The translations under genes and the position numbers were made by a program. Under the pieces are notes generated by a model. That model worked only from the letters and a program-made list of their open reading frames with translations. It was not told the origin of the DNA and did no database searches. From Drechmeria coniospora (Eukaryota > Ascomycota > Sordariomycetes > Hypocreales > Ophiocordycipitaceae), in contig NC_054389.1 of NCBI RefSeq assembly GCF_001625195.1, forward strand, positions 10,288,520 through 10,352,519: 64,000 nt of DNA, written 5' to 3'. Of the stretch, positions 22,758 to 35,583 are shown piece after piece (within the stretch, counting starts at the first letter, position 1; every line of letters starts with the position of its first letter).

Positions 22758-25700
22758 CGTCACACGGACAACGTGGGAGCCTGCTCGAAATGCGAGACGC
22801 GGGAAAGCCTGGCGGCGCTGATAAGTGCGCAAGGAGTTTGGCGAAATGCAGGTATTTGTTCAATAGCCGTTGTAGATGGTTCGTCTGCGTTCGATGACGG
22901 ACAAGAGGCAATAGGGTGGCAATGCAATATGAAGGGAGGGAGCTGCGGGGAGGTGTTGCAAGCTCAGGGGAACCAAGAGTCGAGCAAAGTTTCCAAGACT
23001 TCGTTGCCAGAAAGAAACGGGCGCGGACTGGATATGTATATAGACGGCGGATTATCTAAATGGCCCAGCATATGACTGTCGAGGACGAGCTGGGTCGGAG
23101 GGTTATGCATAGCAGAGAGAGCTGGTGAGGCCCCGGACAGGGGGGGGGCAGGGATGGGGGGTTGGTCAGTTCTCCATCGAATCCACAAGGTACGGCCGTC
23201 ATCATGGAAGCACGAGTACTTACACATATGTATCCTGGCGTCCGTTTCCCAGTGGTATGGTCTGTCAGTGCGTGTGGCACCTCGTAAGAGGGCCTTGCGA
23301 ACACAGATACAGGTCGTCCATCTCCGTGGTGCTCCTCGGGACGGTGGGTCATAATCTGGAGAAATTGTGGGTATAAGGGGGTGTGTTCGCATTCACGATG
23401 GCCAGCGGTGTGTAGGAGTCGGCCGAGTAGGATACATGTTAAGCATGACGGGGAGATCGGCCGTCGCATGGAGGAATGGCGCCGTTCTCGAGGAACCCCC
23501 CCTCCACCTCCACTTCCTGAGGGGGTGTACCAGGAAATATATTATCCGTCGGCGTCAGCCATGCTGGGGTGCGACCGTAATGCCGGCGAGTCCTGGCTAT
23601 TGCTTGATCACTTCGCGTTGCTCCGCTTGTTGGTTTGCCAGTCAGCACAGAAAGGAGAGAAGTGGATATTGCGAGCTTTGACACAATCCTCGGCACAGTT
23701 CCACAGAGAAAGGGAGAGGTGAGGTGTAGAGAAAATCGAGAGGCAGGATGGTGCATTTTCGAGTCTTTGAGTCTTTGGCATGCGTCCCGTCTGGGGAGTA
23801 TCCATAGTCGTTCACGTATGAGTACGGAGTATTCTTGTTCATTGCACATGTGTACGGAGTGCATGTGCTCCGTAATTATGCTCGGTCCGTCGAATGGGGT
23901 GTGCGGGGATGAAAATTTGGAGATGCTGTACTTGCTGTACTTATTCCTGTTTGTTGGAGTCGGTCGGCTCGGGGGATGCGGGGGTAAAGGAAGGGGAGCG
24001 GCGGGGACGTGGGGGGTGGCATCCTCGTGCTCGAGCTAGTTGGAGGTTGGACCCCCGTTTCCTTCCATCCAGGCACCATATTCACGCTCCGCCACACTTC
24101 GGCCAAGCTTTTGACCGTCTTGCGCCTTCACCCATCCCGAGCTGGCGCCCGCGCGATATCAGCAGACAGGCGCACGGCACTTTCGCTTCGCGGGCCTCAC
24201 GGCAATTCTGCGGGTGACGAGGGAGCGGGACGCAACGGCTGTCAGTTTTCAACCGAGTCACGCGCATCCCGAGGCCAACACCAGCACACGGAACGTTTCT
24301 TTTGCTGGCTCGTGATAATCGCGGGGCGGGTGCGGTTGATGAGAAATCCGAAGGAAGGACCGAGTGCGGTTCGTTTCGCCATAGGATGGATGGATGCCTT
24401 GCCCGGTAACCAAGAAGTAGACTTGTCGGTCGTGCCTTTTTGCCCGGATGACACCGGCTTGTCAGAGCTCCCACGCGGTCCAGAACAAGCAAACATGTCA
24501 TCTACCTGCAATCACGCAAGTCGCTTTAGCTTGGTTCTCGTCGATGCTGGGCAATCGCGCACCCAATGGGCAACAGGTCATATACATGCAGGTGCATGTA
24601 CGAAGTACCAGTGACACGCATACAACCGCTCCCAAGCCTGGCAAGACTTCGCCCTCACCGTAGCTGGGACGAATCAGGGGGCGCGCTATTATTATTCTTA
24701 CCCGTCCCAGTACGGTTGAGCGTTGAGGCTGCATGGACGGTCGTTCGGCGCCTAGCGTGCCAGCGCCAGGTCCTTTTGCAAACCCACTCGTGGAACCCAC
24801 TCCTGGCCGGCGACTAACGTTGGCAAGCGTAATAATACGCAGGCTTCGTTCGGTGTTGCATCTGCCGCCGAGACTCTGTCTTTCTGGGGTCGAGGGTCAA
24901 CGGCGAGCCAATCTGCGGGGACTCTTTACTTCTCCGCGTGCTTGGTGTGCCATGCATGGCTGGCAGGCGCTGCAATGATATCGCGTTTCCGGGAAAAAAC
25001 GCGTTGGTGTCAAATGGAGTCGATGATTTCGGTCGACAAAAATCTGTTCAATGCGGCCACAATGAACGGGTGGCAGAGCGTGGAAAACGTCAAAGCCGCA
25101 TCGGGCGGGCAAGGCGCCGCTCTCCGGTCTTACCGCCGTCGACTCCGACAACGAGACAGGGAGGGGCCAGCTTTCAGCAGATGACCTCCCTTGTCGTGGC
25201 GCCCTGCGAGTGTGAGCGCCAACGATGCGTCGTGTGTGCTTGCGGATACCTACGTGTACTGTAGTTCCTCCTCCTTGACTGCAGGCTCGGGTGCACGAGT
25301 ACTCGTACATGCACCCTGGTTCATCGCTTCTTGGCCGATGTCGTCGAGAACGCGCTCCGGCGTTATCAAACTGCTCGACCATGCCATGGACATATCGGGA
25401 GACATTCTATTGCTTCTCTTGTCCCGCTGGGGACTACGGGTCTGAACGGACAACCCAAGTTGACTTTGTTGGCTGCGAATCTTTCGATCTCCCGCCCTTC
25501 TGCAAAAGGTCCTTCGGGGAGCGAAAATTGCCGAGAGGGCACCGAAAACGTAATAGTCCGGAGTCAGGGAGCGAAGTGTCTTCCTTTCGCTCACTCGATG
25601 GCCAAGCCAATGAAGGGCTGCCGCCCTTGGTGCTGGCGTGACGGGCCGGCAGTGGCACATGAGGCTTCCGATGACCCGCTCCATCGCGGAGAATGAGGTG

Positions 25701-28700
25701 TGAAGCTTGCAACTGGCGGGCCTCCCTCCCTCCTTGGGTTGTGGATTTGGGCCTTGGCGGAATCTATTACCTGACGCCCTCTGACGATACATTTGGCTGA
25801 GCTGAGCGAGCGTCAGGGTGAAGCACGCATAAGCAGCGAGTTCTCAAAAGCGAGTTCTCAAAAGCAGTACCTACTTCGTCCTGAGTTGGATGGCTTGTTG
25901 CACAATTCAGGGCAACAAATGACAAGCCGGACAAACCAAGCCATTTTTCCTCGTCGCAACCAACTCTCACAGGCTCTCCGCCTAGACGAAGGTTAGAAGT
26001 AAACGAGCTGGAGCCGGTATGCGCCAGGCTTGATATCTGGCTTCCTTCCAAGGCACCCATAGCTCGTGCTGAATAGGATGCGAGCCGGGGTGCTGTTGTT
26101 CGCCAAAGTTCGCCTGCGCTCCCGTCTTTTGATATGCAAATTCTTCCTATGGGAATCGAGTGCAAAGTCCTACAGGGCATGAGGGGTAGGGCGGCCTCTT
26201 TTCCCCCTCGTGACCTTGGTGGCCGTAGAGAAGGAAGCAACGACCCTTGGTAGCTCCCCAACACTGGCTGTGCAGCCATAGAAGGAATTCGTCACCGTCA
26301 GAGAGCTCGCAGCCTGAGGCTGCCGTCTCCCAATGTGACAGTTTGCATCTCTTGCTTCACAATGGTCGTCTCGTTCACATTCATCAGGGCTTCTTCTTTG
26401 GACATCTCCGCCACCTGACAGTAGGCCCTGGCAGGCAAGTCCGTGTTCAATGTACCCCATACTCTCGATGTCACCATCCTGCAGCGCCCGCATGTGAGGC
26501 GAACCTCCCTTGGACACGAAGCCAGGCTTTGGTAACTTGTTCAAGCCTTTGCTCATCACTGTCCGCAAAGCGTAATCAGCTTACAGATCTATTATGAAGC
26601 CTAGTGCTTTCGAACGGTCCCGGTGCTTGCCCTAACCCGCATTGTCCGAATAATATCACGGCGGCGGGAGAGAATCCAGCAGCAAATAACCCACAAAATG
26701 CCGTCAACTGCAGACTCTACCTGTTGCCGGCTCTCCATACAGTTGAACACGAGTGTGTGCATGGCCAAGGACTCATGATCATGTCCGTTCCGGCGCCCTG
26801 CAGGACACTACGCTGACTGCGTCATCTATACCCTGCCCTACGTATCTGTGCAAGCCTCATGAACGCCTTCCCTCAAGCAAGATACGGTCTCACGGCTGGA
26901 GCTGCTTGCATTTCTCAAGCTCTGAGCTTTGCCTTTACCTTCAAGTCCAGATTCCGCACTAGTCGTACACTAATGATCCTTGGGATAGCTCTTTGAAGGG
27001 TGTACGGGCCAATATTGCCAAATAATAATAATAATACCGCACCGACCAGCCCGAGAGGCCTGATTACTGGTTCTGCTGACGAACTTCGGCGGTCGCTATG
27101 ACAAGCTGTGATGCAGTGAGGAAGCGCCGTCATGGGACAGGGGATAATCGGCGCGCTAGGCATGGCCCAAGACCAGGGCTTCACACCATTACGATCTGTT
27201 TGTCTCACACCTTGGTCGATTTGCCGTACTTCTAGAAGCCTTCGAGCACATAATTCATGCCTGCTATCCCATCTCGGAATTTTGATCCACTCAACTCCAA
27301 CTTCCATGCCCGAGCACAATATCTGGCATGTGTATATGCTCGTTCTCCTACTTGCATGTCCCAAACAGAAAACTACCAACGCCAAACTGTTTGAAGAACC
27401 CGGCAAAACAAAACTTTTCATGGACGCTGGTGGGCTTTTATCGACTGCCTTGTCGACTGCCTTGTCGACCCGTTTTAGATACTTCATCTATTGCCTTTCA
27501 GGGACCTCGAGCAAAAGTCGTCAAAATTCCGTGCAAGTCGCCTAGGATGGCTTGTGCCTGCTCTAGTCAAGAAACCAAGTGGCCAAACGGAACGGGGACT
27601 GTTCATAGTACAGAACGCCCACAAGTACAATATATTAATACTGATGTATGTTGTACTGACCTGCGAACAAGTTGATGTCTGTCAGAGCTATCCGTGCTTG
27701 GTTAGATGCGATTTGGGGTTTATACAGCATCACAATGCATTTTTAAGAAAGTAAGCCGACCGTAAGGAGTGTCTACTATACTATTGACCTCATAAAGTCA
27801 TGGTTCTTGCGCATCGGCGCGTAGAAAATGATTCATGTTCAGATTCACGAGATCCGATGCCACATTCTGCACGAGGACCACATCCAGGAAAGCAAACGTC
27901 ATGGTTTCTGCATAGCTGACCCATCCAGATGATTTGATCAATGCTCTGGTTTATGCACGGAAGAAATACGTGTATTTCTGGGACTTGGGACTGCAGTTCT
28001 TACATACCAGACATCCTTATGCTGATGAGAATCACAAAGCCTCCAGTTTGAACTGTAACAGAGATTCATCACCATGTCTTTGCCAAAAATACTCCATATT
28101 GCACCTGGGGTGGCCAGCAGACTATGTGCAGGCATCGGCAACGAGCTTACAATGCAGGAAACACAGACCTTGGCAATGCTCGTCAGTGGCTACATGATGC
28201 CCTCATTTACAATGCAAGCCAGTGAAAGTTAGTCGACTTTAGTCAACGATGTTTGGGAACGACCCTGTCCGCTTCCACCCTTGCTTGCCATGGCTTTCTC
28301 ATTTCTCTGACGGGCGAATGGGCGTCGGTGAGACCATTTTTGTCCCCGATTCGGAGGTCAGACAAGCTCCATTTTACAAGTAGGCGTTGAGAGAGAAGGA
28401 CTCCGAACGACTCCAATTTTTGTTGCAATAGCCAACTGCCGTCGCTTCCCGCGGCTGGTCAACAGCATCCCATATCTGACAGGGTGTGTGTACAATTCAA
28501 CAGCAATCCAACAACCTCTTGAACGACGGAAAAAATGTAGAGGACACAACAAGGCCTTGCAGCGCAGAGCCAAAAGTTCAATCTCTTTGAGGATAGGGGG
28601 GGGCAGCAAGAATCGAGATCAGATGGTCCCGGTAGGACTCGCCTTGAGCCGGCATGACAGTACACCTATGAGAACCAGCCCCCACACGTCACGATCCTAA

Positions 28701-29111
28701 CATTGGTCCCCAGTGCCGTCAGCCGACAAGAATGAGCAGGCGTTGAAATGCGGCAGTTTCCAAGCACTCCAGGACCAGACATACTCTTCGGCATATCAAG
28801 GCCCTGACCAAGGTTTCCCAATCACTCACAGTTTGGCACATTTGTATAATTTAATGGCTCGAGAGTAACACGGTTACGTCCCGGAAGACGATAGGCGTGT
28901 TGACATGTGAGAGAGGTGACGGTTGTGAAAAGTGACCCGTGGCAAGAGACCCGTGAGCGTGCTGCTCTGCTGATATAGCGGTGGTCATTGGTGAATCCCA
29001 CGAGTAGGTGTCGACGTCGCGCTTTGCTGGCGGGTGACGTTCTTATACTACGTTGCACTGTGCAGTGGTATGTTCTGTATACTTGGTTCATCAGTAATAT
29101 CACTCCCCCCT

Positions 29112-29130
29112 CCCCCCCCCCCCCCCCCCC
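29112..29130. repeat. C homopolymer, 19 nt, in a C-rich tract
   Basis: The run is preceded by CCCCCCT and followed by TTCCCC. It is one of the recurrent C/G runs of about 20 nt in this window. Confidence 0.9.
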
Positions 29131-31033
29131 TTCCCCAGCATTCCATTACTACTACCGCTTGCAGTCCATGGCTCCCAACGGTTTGACTGACTATTGGCAA
29201 ATCAAGTACTCTTGTACATTGATGGCCGAGCACAAATGGGCCATGTGGTCGTTGCTAACCCCAGGTAATTTGCTGCACGAGTATAGATGAATGTAGGCAA
29301 ACGCGGCGGTCCTGCACGGAAAACGAAAGGACTCCATGACGGTACCCCCCTGCTCACTCGGGCGTGTACTGAACGAACTCGGGACTACCGTGGGATATTC
29401 GGGAGAAAACCCAGTGTGGAAATAATCACCTTAGGTAGGCGATGAGAAGGTGAGCGCAACCACCATCTCTCCCGAGCACTTGGCAGCCAACTCCACACAA
29501 GCTGCAGCTTCCCCAGATTGATGCCGCCATCCATGAATCATCCATCCGTCTGCTGACCACTGACCATATACACGGTTCCCCGCAAAGATGGGGCACTCGG
29601 GAAGCCCCTCCTGGATTCGGGCGTTATCCCTGGACGGCGACATTGCCGCATCGACGCGAGGCGCCATCAGATATCGAGCGACGCGAGGCTGGCTGTAGCG
29701 CGCCATTCTGCTCCTTGACGCTGTACCGGTCGCCAGGAAGTATGCACTGCACATACGAGTACGAATATGAGTGCGAGTATGAGCATGGCGAGCCCTCTGC
29801 TAAGCTTACGATAGCCCTTCGTTTTCCAGGGTGCGTCTTCCAATTTTCATGAAGAGAGTGATTATCGATTTGCTGCATTAGAAAGGGATCACCATCGTCC
29901 CATAATTAGGGTAATATTTTCATCCTGACTCCAGCTATACAACCTATGCAAACGATACATGAGTCGTTCCTCGGCATCTCTCTTCTCGGTCTACAGATAC
30001 GACTAAGCGTATACTTTGGGCACATGAACGGTGAACGGTTCCGAATTCCGCCACATTCGGCTTCCAGCATTGTCCAGCGACAAGGTACATTCTTCCTTGG
30101 CACGTGGAATCGGACAGTATCCCCATGGGGTAGAAGCCCCGGCTGCTGCGCTGCCGTCTCCAACCTCTGCCAGCCTCTCCACCAGCCTTGGAGTAATACC
30201 TGTAAGGCGCATGCTCCTCGTTTACCGAGTACCCTGCAAGATCCTACATTTACTCCCACATGTATGAGCATACTGATGCATAATTCTACATTTATGTACA
30301 TTGCGGCTCTCTCTCACCGCCGGGAGCAAAAGTGTGCCAGGGGCGGCACCGAACGAACCTTGGCAAGGTGCAAACCCCCGCCCTGCGACTACAAAAGTTC
30401 CTTCGCCCCATGCGACATCAGAAAATAGGAGGGTGAGCCGAGCAAAGCAGACTGCACCAAAGCCGTATCAAAAATGTGCAAGACTTTGGCAGAGGTACAA
30501 GCCACTCGATTTTGTCGTCACTCGGCATCGTTTGCTCGATGAGGATGACATCCGCATGAGGACCTACGAACCATATCAGCACCAGACGGAAGCAGATACA
30601 AATGCTTATGAATTGCTCCAGATATCAAAAAGTATATGTCTCCGGAAATATTGAAAACTGCTGCTGTATGGGCAACAACGATCTCGCCGAAGCACATACT
30701 TTCCTCCATTGCCGTATCCGTGGAATTTTCACAAGTTCCCTCCGATCATCTCCTTCCTTGCTCGGGAAATCGTTGTCAAATGGTCTCGCCACATACTCGA
30801 ACGTGGGAGTTGGAGTCAACCCCTTCTCGTGCTGTTCATGCACGTGTGTTGGCAGCTACTCCCAAGCAGGAAACACCAGGGCTTTCTGGTAGGGTTCAGA
30901 ATCACAATCCTCGCATTTACGGAATTCTCATCATTGGCTTAACCAGCCAATGAATTTCTCTAGATCCTACCAACGGTCGGGCACCGCTGCATTTGACGGC
31001 CAGGACTTGGCATTCTGGGCCGAGGATACCCTT

Positions 31034-32280
31034 TCACGCACCCCCTCCCCCGGCTCTTGTCCTTGATATATGCCCTTGTTCTGTTGTTCCTTGCCCAGCT
31101 AGTGCTTGAGGGTACACTGGCACCGTGCACTCACAAATTTGGGTTCCGGGCTCGCCCTCCAGATATGACAAATTGCCTTTGGCTTCCATCGAGAAAGAAA
31201 GGAACGCTGGTCGGAAAGCGTCAAGATATTCCATGCTTCTCATTCCATCCGTCTGTCGTTCCGTCATCAATACCCATGCCGCCAGTTCCTCAGGGGTGAG
31301 CTCCGCGGGCGCAAGCCTTCGGTAGGCGGGCGGTTTGGGGCAATCCCTCGTCAGCTGAGTTCTCGTACTAGATATACCCACCTACCATGACAACTGCTAT
31401 GCACAAGGACAAGAATGACGTTTGTGCTGCCGGCCAAAATGATAATAATCCATCCTCCTTCCATTCTGGTGATGGCACCATGTATAACGCAGCGACGGAA
31501 TGCGTCCGTCCAGGCATCTCGGAGAAGCTACGGCGTGGTCAACCCCGAGCTTGTCCTCGTTCGGAATTTGGGCAGCCAGCAGGGTGGATGACAGGACAAG
31601 CGAAGAGTCATCTTCACTAGGCACAACGGCCAGGTGCAATATCTCGTGGCTCAAGGATCGTGGGGAAATGCCGATGAGGTCGCATTGCAGATTTCAAAGC
31701 CTCTTCTTGGGGAAGGTAGAAGGAGAAGCCGTACTGGTAATTTCGAAAAGCCAGCCGGTCTCTCATAGCTGCTTCGAGATTTTTCGTTACGTTTTGCCCA
31801 TCCGTTAGTAAATGACTAAACGTCAGTTTCATCGTCATCGTCTCATGGTGGGAGCTTATTGTGACATTTCTGCGCCGTCATCTGTTAGGATTTTCAAAGC
31901 AAAGATGAGACAAGGTATGATTACTCTGCCACATTGAACTTGCCTCACCTGCTGTAAAACCCCGGCGATGTGCTCACAAGTTGAACAACTGGGACGAAGT
32001 CAAGAGAATTCTTCGAGTCGGCCACCGCCTCTCGACCAAGCATGTAAGTCATCGAAGGCCCTTTGATATGGCAAGAGTTTGATCCACACAATGGTGGACA
32101 ATCGATATTGTGCGGCAGCTCCTGAACTTTCCTTGTTACTGTACTGCTGTTCGAGCTGCCAAACACCCTGTACAAACTTCCTCGATGAAGTTGGTGGGCC
32201 ACATCCAGGGCAGCTCTCGCTATGAACTTGCTGCTTACGACTTGAGAATGCATATGTCGGACTAGATGCAACGATTTCAT
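31034..32280 (-). other. Possible cryptic or decayed multi-exon gene, unrecognised
   Basis: On the minus strand an ATG at 32280 opens 110 codons that run into a canonical donor CAG|GTGAGG near 31947. An acceptor GGCGCAG near 31890 would continue the same frame for about 90 more codons (through MTMKLTFSHLLTDGQNVTKN) to a stop near 31617. Further open segments follow in other phases: one with HEILHLAVVPSEDDSSLVL (about 31650-31400) and one with LTPEELAAWVLMTERQTDG (about 31320-31034). The translations look more protein-like than the surrounding frames. I could not join the later pieces with convincing splice sites and recognise no family. It could be a lineage-specific gene, a decayed gene, or chance. 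Confidence 0.2.
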
Positions 32281-32742
32281 AACCTACAGATAAAAGATTA
32301 GGGAGATTCATAGAAAGTGGTGATCATACATGTGTGGGTGATGCTGCCCGATTCAATATCAACCATCACCGTGTTATCCCAATCACCAATAAATTTCTCG
32401 CAGAAATGGATATAGTTGTTATCAGTACACATGCTCACAAATTTTCATTTCTGAACATCGAAATTCTTGTAAATTTGCTCAAAGATCTTGAATTTTGTGG
32501 TCGTATTAACAATTTCGTCACCATTCTGGAATGGCCAGGTGCCACACAACAGGAAGAGCAGTGGTGATGCCACAGCGTCTTCGGGCAGGTGATCAAATCT
32601 ATTATATAGTTTGTAGTTTGAACATGAAATGCTTATCCGGGATCCACGAGACAGAAGCTTATTTACTTTATCAATACCTCCTGGGGTGCATGCTAATGCC
32701 AGGATATTTCCATGAGTCAAATGCAAAGAATCAAACTCCGCG

Positions 32743-35583
32743 TTACATGATAGCCATTACCAGAACTCCCATGGCAACTGCAGCAGCATGGGGCATATGC
32801 CACAGAGTAACAGCGGGACTCATGGGTAAGAATGGCACCGGAGTCCGTGAGGTGGTTGTTGTGGTGGCCGGCGCAACTTGTGTCATGGCATTGGTGTTGT
32901 TGGCAATGGAGTTGTCCTGGATGAATGTTGCCTTCGCAGCGAAGTAATCAGCGGGAGGGGGTAGGATCACTGAGGGAATCTTCACATAAATTGGCTGGAT
33001 AATTCCTGGTACCTCCGGTGTTGTAGCACTGGTAGTGTTAGATTTGTCTTGGCTGAATGTCGACTGCGCGGTGGTATTTTGGAAAGGAGGGGAAAGAAGC
33101 ACTTTGGGGATTTGGACAGGAATTTTTTCTACAATAGGCAGTTGGACGGGAGTCGATTGAGGAGAAAATGATGGAGCAGGAAGGCTTTCCACAAGAGACG
33201 GAAGGGTTATCAAGGAAACCATAACTGGGAACGTCTGGACCTCAGGGGTTTGTACAACAGGGTATGTCTGCGCAAGGGTCGTCTCGGCAGACATGATCGG
33301 GACAATCGGTACCGGAGGAGGCATCCTGCAATCGGCACAACCAGGGACGGGGGTGGGCTTCTGATTGGGCGTGACAGGGACTATCGTGATTATTTGCATT
33401 GACGTTTGTTTGTCCCCAGGATTGCAGCCCTGGTCACTTTTGACGCAAGTGTAGATGCTCGGTATGGTCCACGTAGCGGTGGATTCTGGGCACAGGTAAG
33501 TCGTCTTCGTGATGACACGGGTGGTGACATGGCCCTTTTTGCAAGCACCCTCACCACCGCAGGCGGTGATGGTGTGCATCTCAGTGGTGGTGAAGACAGA
33601 GGTGATGCTGGGTGTAGGAACCACCGCAATGGAAGCGTTGAAGGCGGAGATTTTCGTCGCGTTCCTACCTGGAGCCCAGAGCATTGTACTTTTTACTTTC
33701 TCCCTCGCGACGGATCCTAATGCGCAATGTATTGCATATGGCGGGCAGGAGATGGTGGTGGATGCACCAGCTGGAGTTTCGATGGACTTGATGGCATCAA
33801 CGGTAGCAGGGTGTGGCTGGCTCAAAAGTTGGGAGATTTCGGCGGTTTCTCTACCGCCAGAGAATTTGGAGGTAATGGCCCCGTTCCTGCAGCTGGTGTT
33901 GCTACATTGGGTGTTGACTTCAGGGATTCTGGTGCTATCGGGGATTTGGCTGCGGATGGTAATACTGCTGGTTATGTCACTTTCATGGCTGCTTGTGTTG
34001 GAGTTGCCGTCGCTTTCGACAAAGTCGCTGACGTTGGTATCGGTCGGAGAAGGAGCCGAGCTGCTCGATGACTTCGCCATGACAGTAGACTCAGCGGAAC
34101 CGGCTTCCAGGGACGCAAATCCGGTTGTAAGTGTTGCGCGGCTTTCTGGCGAAGAAGTCGACGTCGCTTGGCCACCACACGCACCAATAACAGAAGGGAC
34201 GGCGTCGGGCCCCTTGCCGATGGGTATGAGGTTGGAACCACAGTCCTCGTTGTTAGCCAGGTGGATGTTGCGGTTGTCCTGGTCGTATACGACGTAGGCA
34301 GCACGCAGAAAAATGTCGCCAAGGACGGGGAAAGCTGTTTTTCGACACGTCAGTTAGGGTTTGATTTGACCAAGTGCTGCCTAGGGTCACCGTTGGCGTG
34401 GCTTACCATCATCTGGGGAAACGCCGAGGATGCAGAGACCATACTCGGGTTGGCGCCAGATAAAGTCGTTGTACGGAACGTTGATAACGGTCTCGCCAAA
34501 CTTGAAGTCGACGAAGCCCCGAGAACTGACCGTGTCACACGAAACTTTCCATAGTGTTGACCCGCTACTTGGGGGGGTGGCGTCGGGGAAGGCTTTGACA
34601 ATACCATTGAAGATATTGGTTGGCAAGGTGCTAACAGTGTAGCCGCTGTCGACGAGCACTGGCTGGCCATTGGGTCGATCGAAGACGTTGACGACGGAGC
34701 CGTTGTCCAGGCGAATGCTGATGCCGTCAAGGTATATCCAGTAGCGCGTGTTACCATCAGGGGACTGTGCCGCCGGGATGATGGGCCGCTTCTCGAGCTT
34801 TCCCGAAAACTTCTTGGTATCCATACCACCGAAGACGACGGACCCGCGCTTGCTCTCTATGGAGCGAATGTCGAGCGAGAAGGCGCGGCTATTTGTGAAA
34901 TTCTGCCTGGCGAGCGAGTCGATAACGAACGGATAGGGGCTGTCCCATCCATCAAGGCTGGGGCCGGCACCCAAGACGCCAATCGTGGCAAACTCGGAGT
35001 ACGTGGCAACGCCAAATATCTGTTGGCTGATCTTGGCAGCTGCAGATGAGAAAAGAATACGGACAGGTTAGCCCGCTTGCGCTGGGAGGTTTTGCGTCCT
35101 TTGCTCTTAGCATGCGAGAGAGGCGAGCGGTTTCCACTTACAGCCTATCTGAACGTAGTCGTAGCCAAATTCCAGCTGGGCAAGGCCGGTACCGTAGTGA
35201 ATGGTATCATTGCGGTTCACGTCTACAAACGTCTGGGAGCCGTTGAAGCGGCCAAAGGACTGGCAAAAATCGGGGTCGGCCGCCTTGCTGCAAACGGGGT
35301 TGACCCAGAGCTCGTTGGAACCCGTGTCAAAGTTCACGCTCACCGGCTGGGGCGGCATCCCGATGTTGATTTCGATTGTGTAGATGAAGCCCGTCTTGCG
35401 CGATTCGACGGCCACGTCATTCTGACGCCGCAGTACGATGCTCTTGGACGCGGTACCCTCAGAGACGGTGATGGGATACCGGATCAGGCCAGGCTGCTGA
35501 ACCATGCGGTTGTCAGCGGGCGTCTCACTTAGGCCCTGTGCTGCCAGAGGCAGAGCTGCGAGGGAAAAAAGAGCCGGCAGCAT
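32743..35583 (-). CDS. GPI-type pepsin-family (A1) aspartic protease with long Ser/Thr/Pro tail
   Basis: Minus-strand exons 35583-35142, 35039-34407 and 34334-32743 (introns 102 and 72 nt), product 888 residues. A signal peptide (MLPALFSLAALPLAAQG) leads to the protease domain with both catalytic motifs: NFDTGSNELWV (first Asp) and VLVDSGYTVSTLP (second Asp). FPVLGDIFLRAAYVVYD is the usual end of the A1 fold. After about residue 400 comes an extension of over 450 residues rich in Ser, Thr and Pro, interrupted by Cys-containing blocks such as ITACGGEGACKKGHVTTRV. The C-terminus (HAAAVAMGVLVMAIM) looks like a GPI-attachment tail. The layout is that of yapsin/candidapepsin-like secreted or wall-bound proteases that process surface or host proteins. 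A role in virulence or wall remodelling is inference. Confidence 0.85.

Larger units (their letters stand above)
22758..32742. other. Lower-GC stretch of 10 kb without recognisable genes
   Basis: Exons of neighbouring genes are GC-rich, but from about 25.2 to 32.7 kb base composition is visibly more balanced and frames are short (mostly under 180 codons) in all six phases. No transposase, polymerase, integrase, protease or other domain could be recognised, and no long terminal repeats were seen. It could be old degraded mobile DNA, a lineage-specific region, or promoter and untranslated sequence. The first kilobase holds the transcription factor promoter. A C19 run lies at 29112-29130, and a doubtful split gene is described at 31034-32280. 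Confidence 0.45.

Noticed and set aside
22758..22832. Upstream extension of the Zn2Cys6 protein to a non-ATG start
   Set aside because: The extension would begin at TTG. The first ATG in frame (22757) lies just ahead of the basic region and zinc cluster and needs no unusual initiation.
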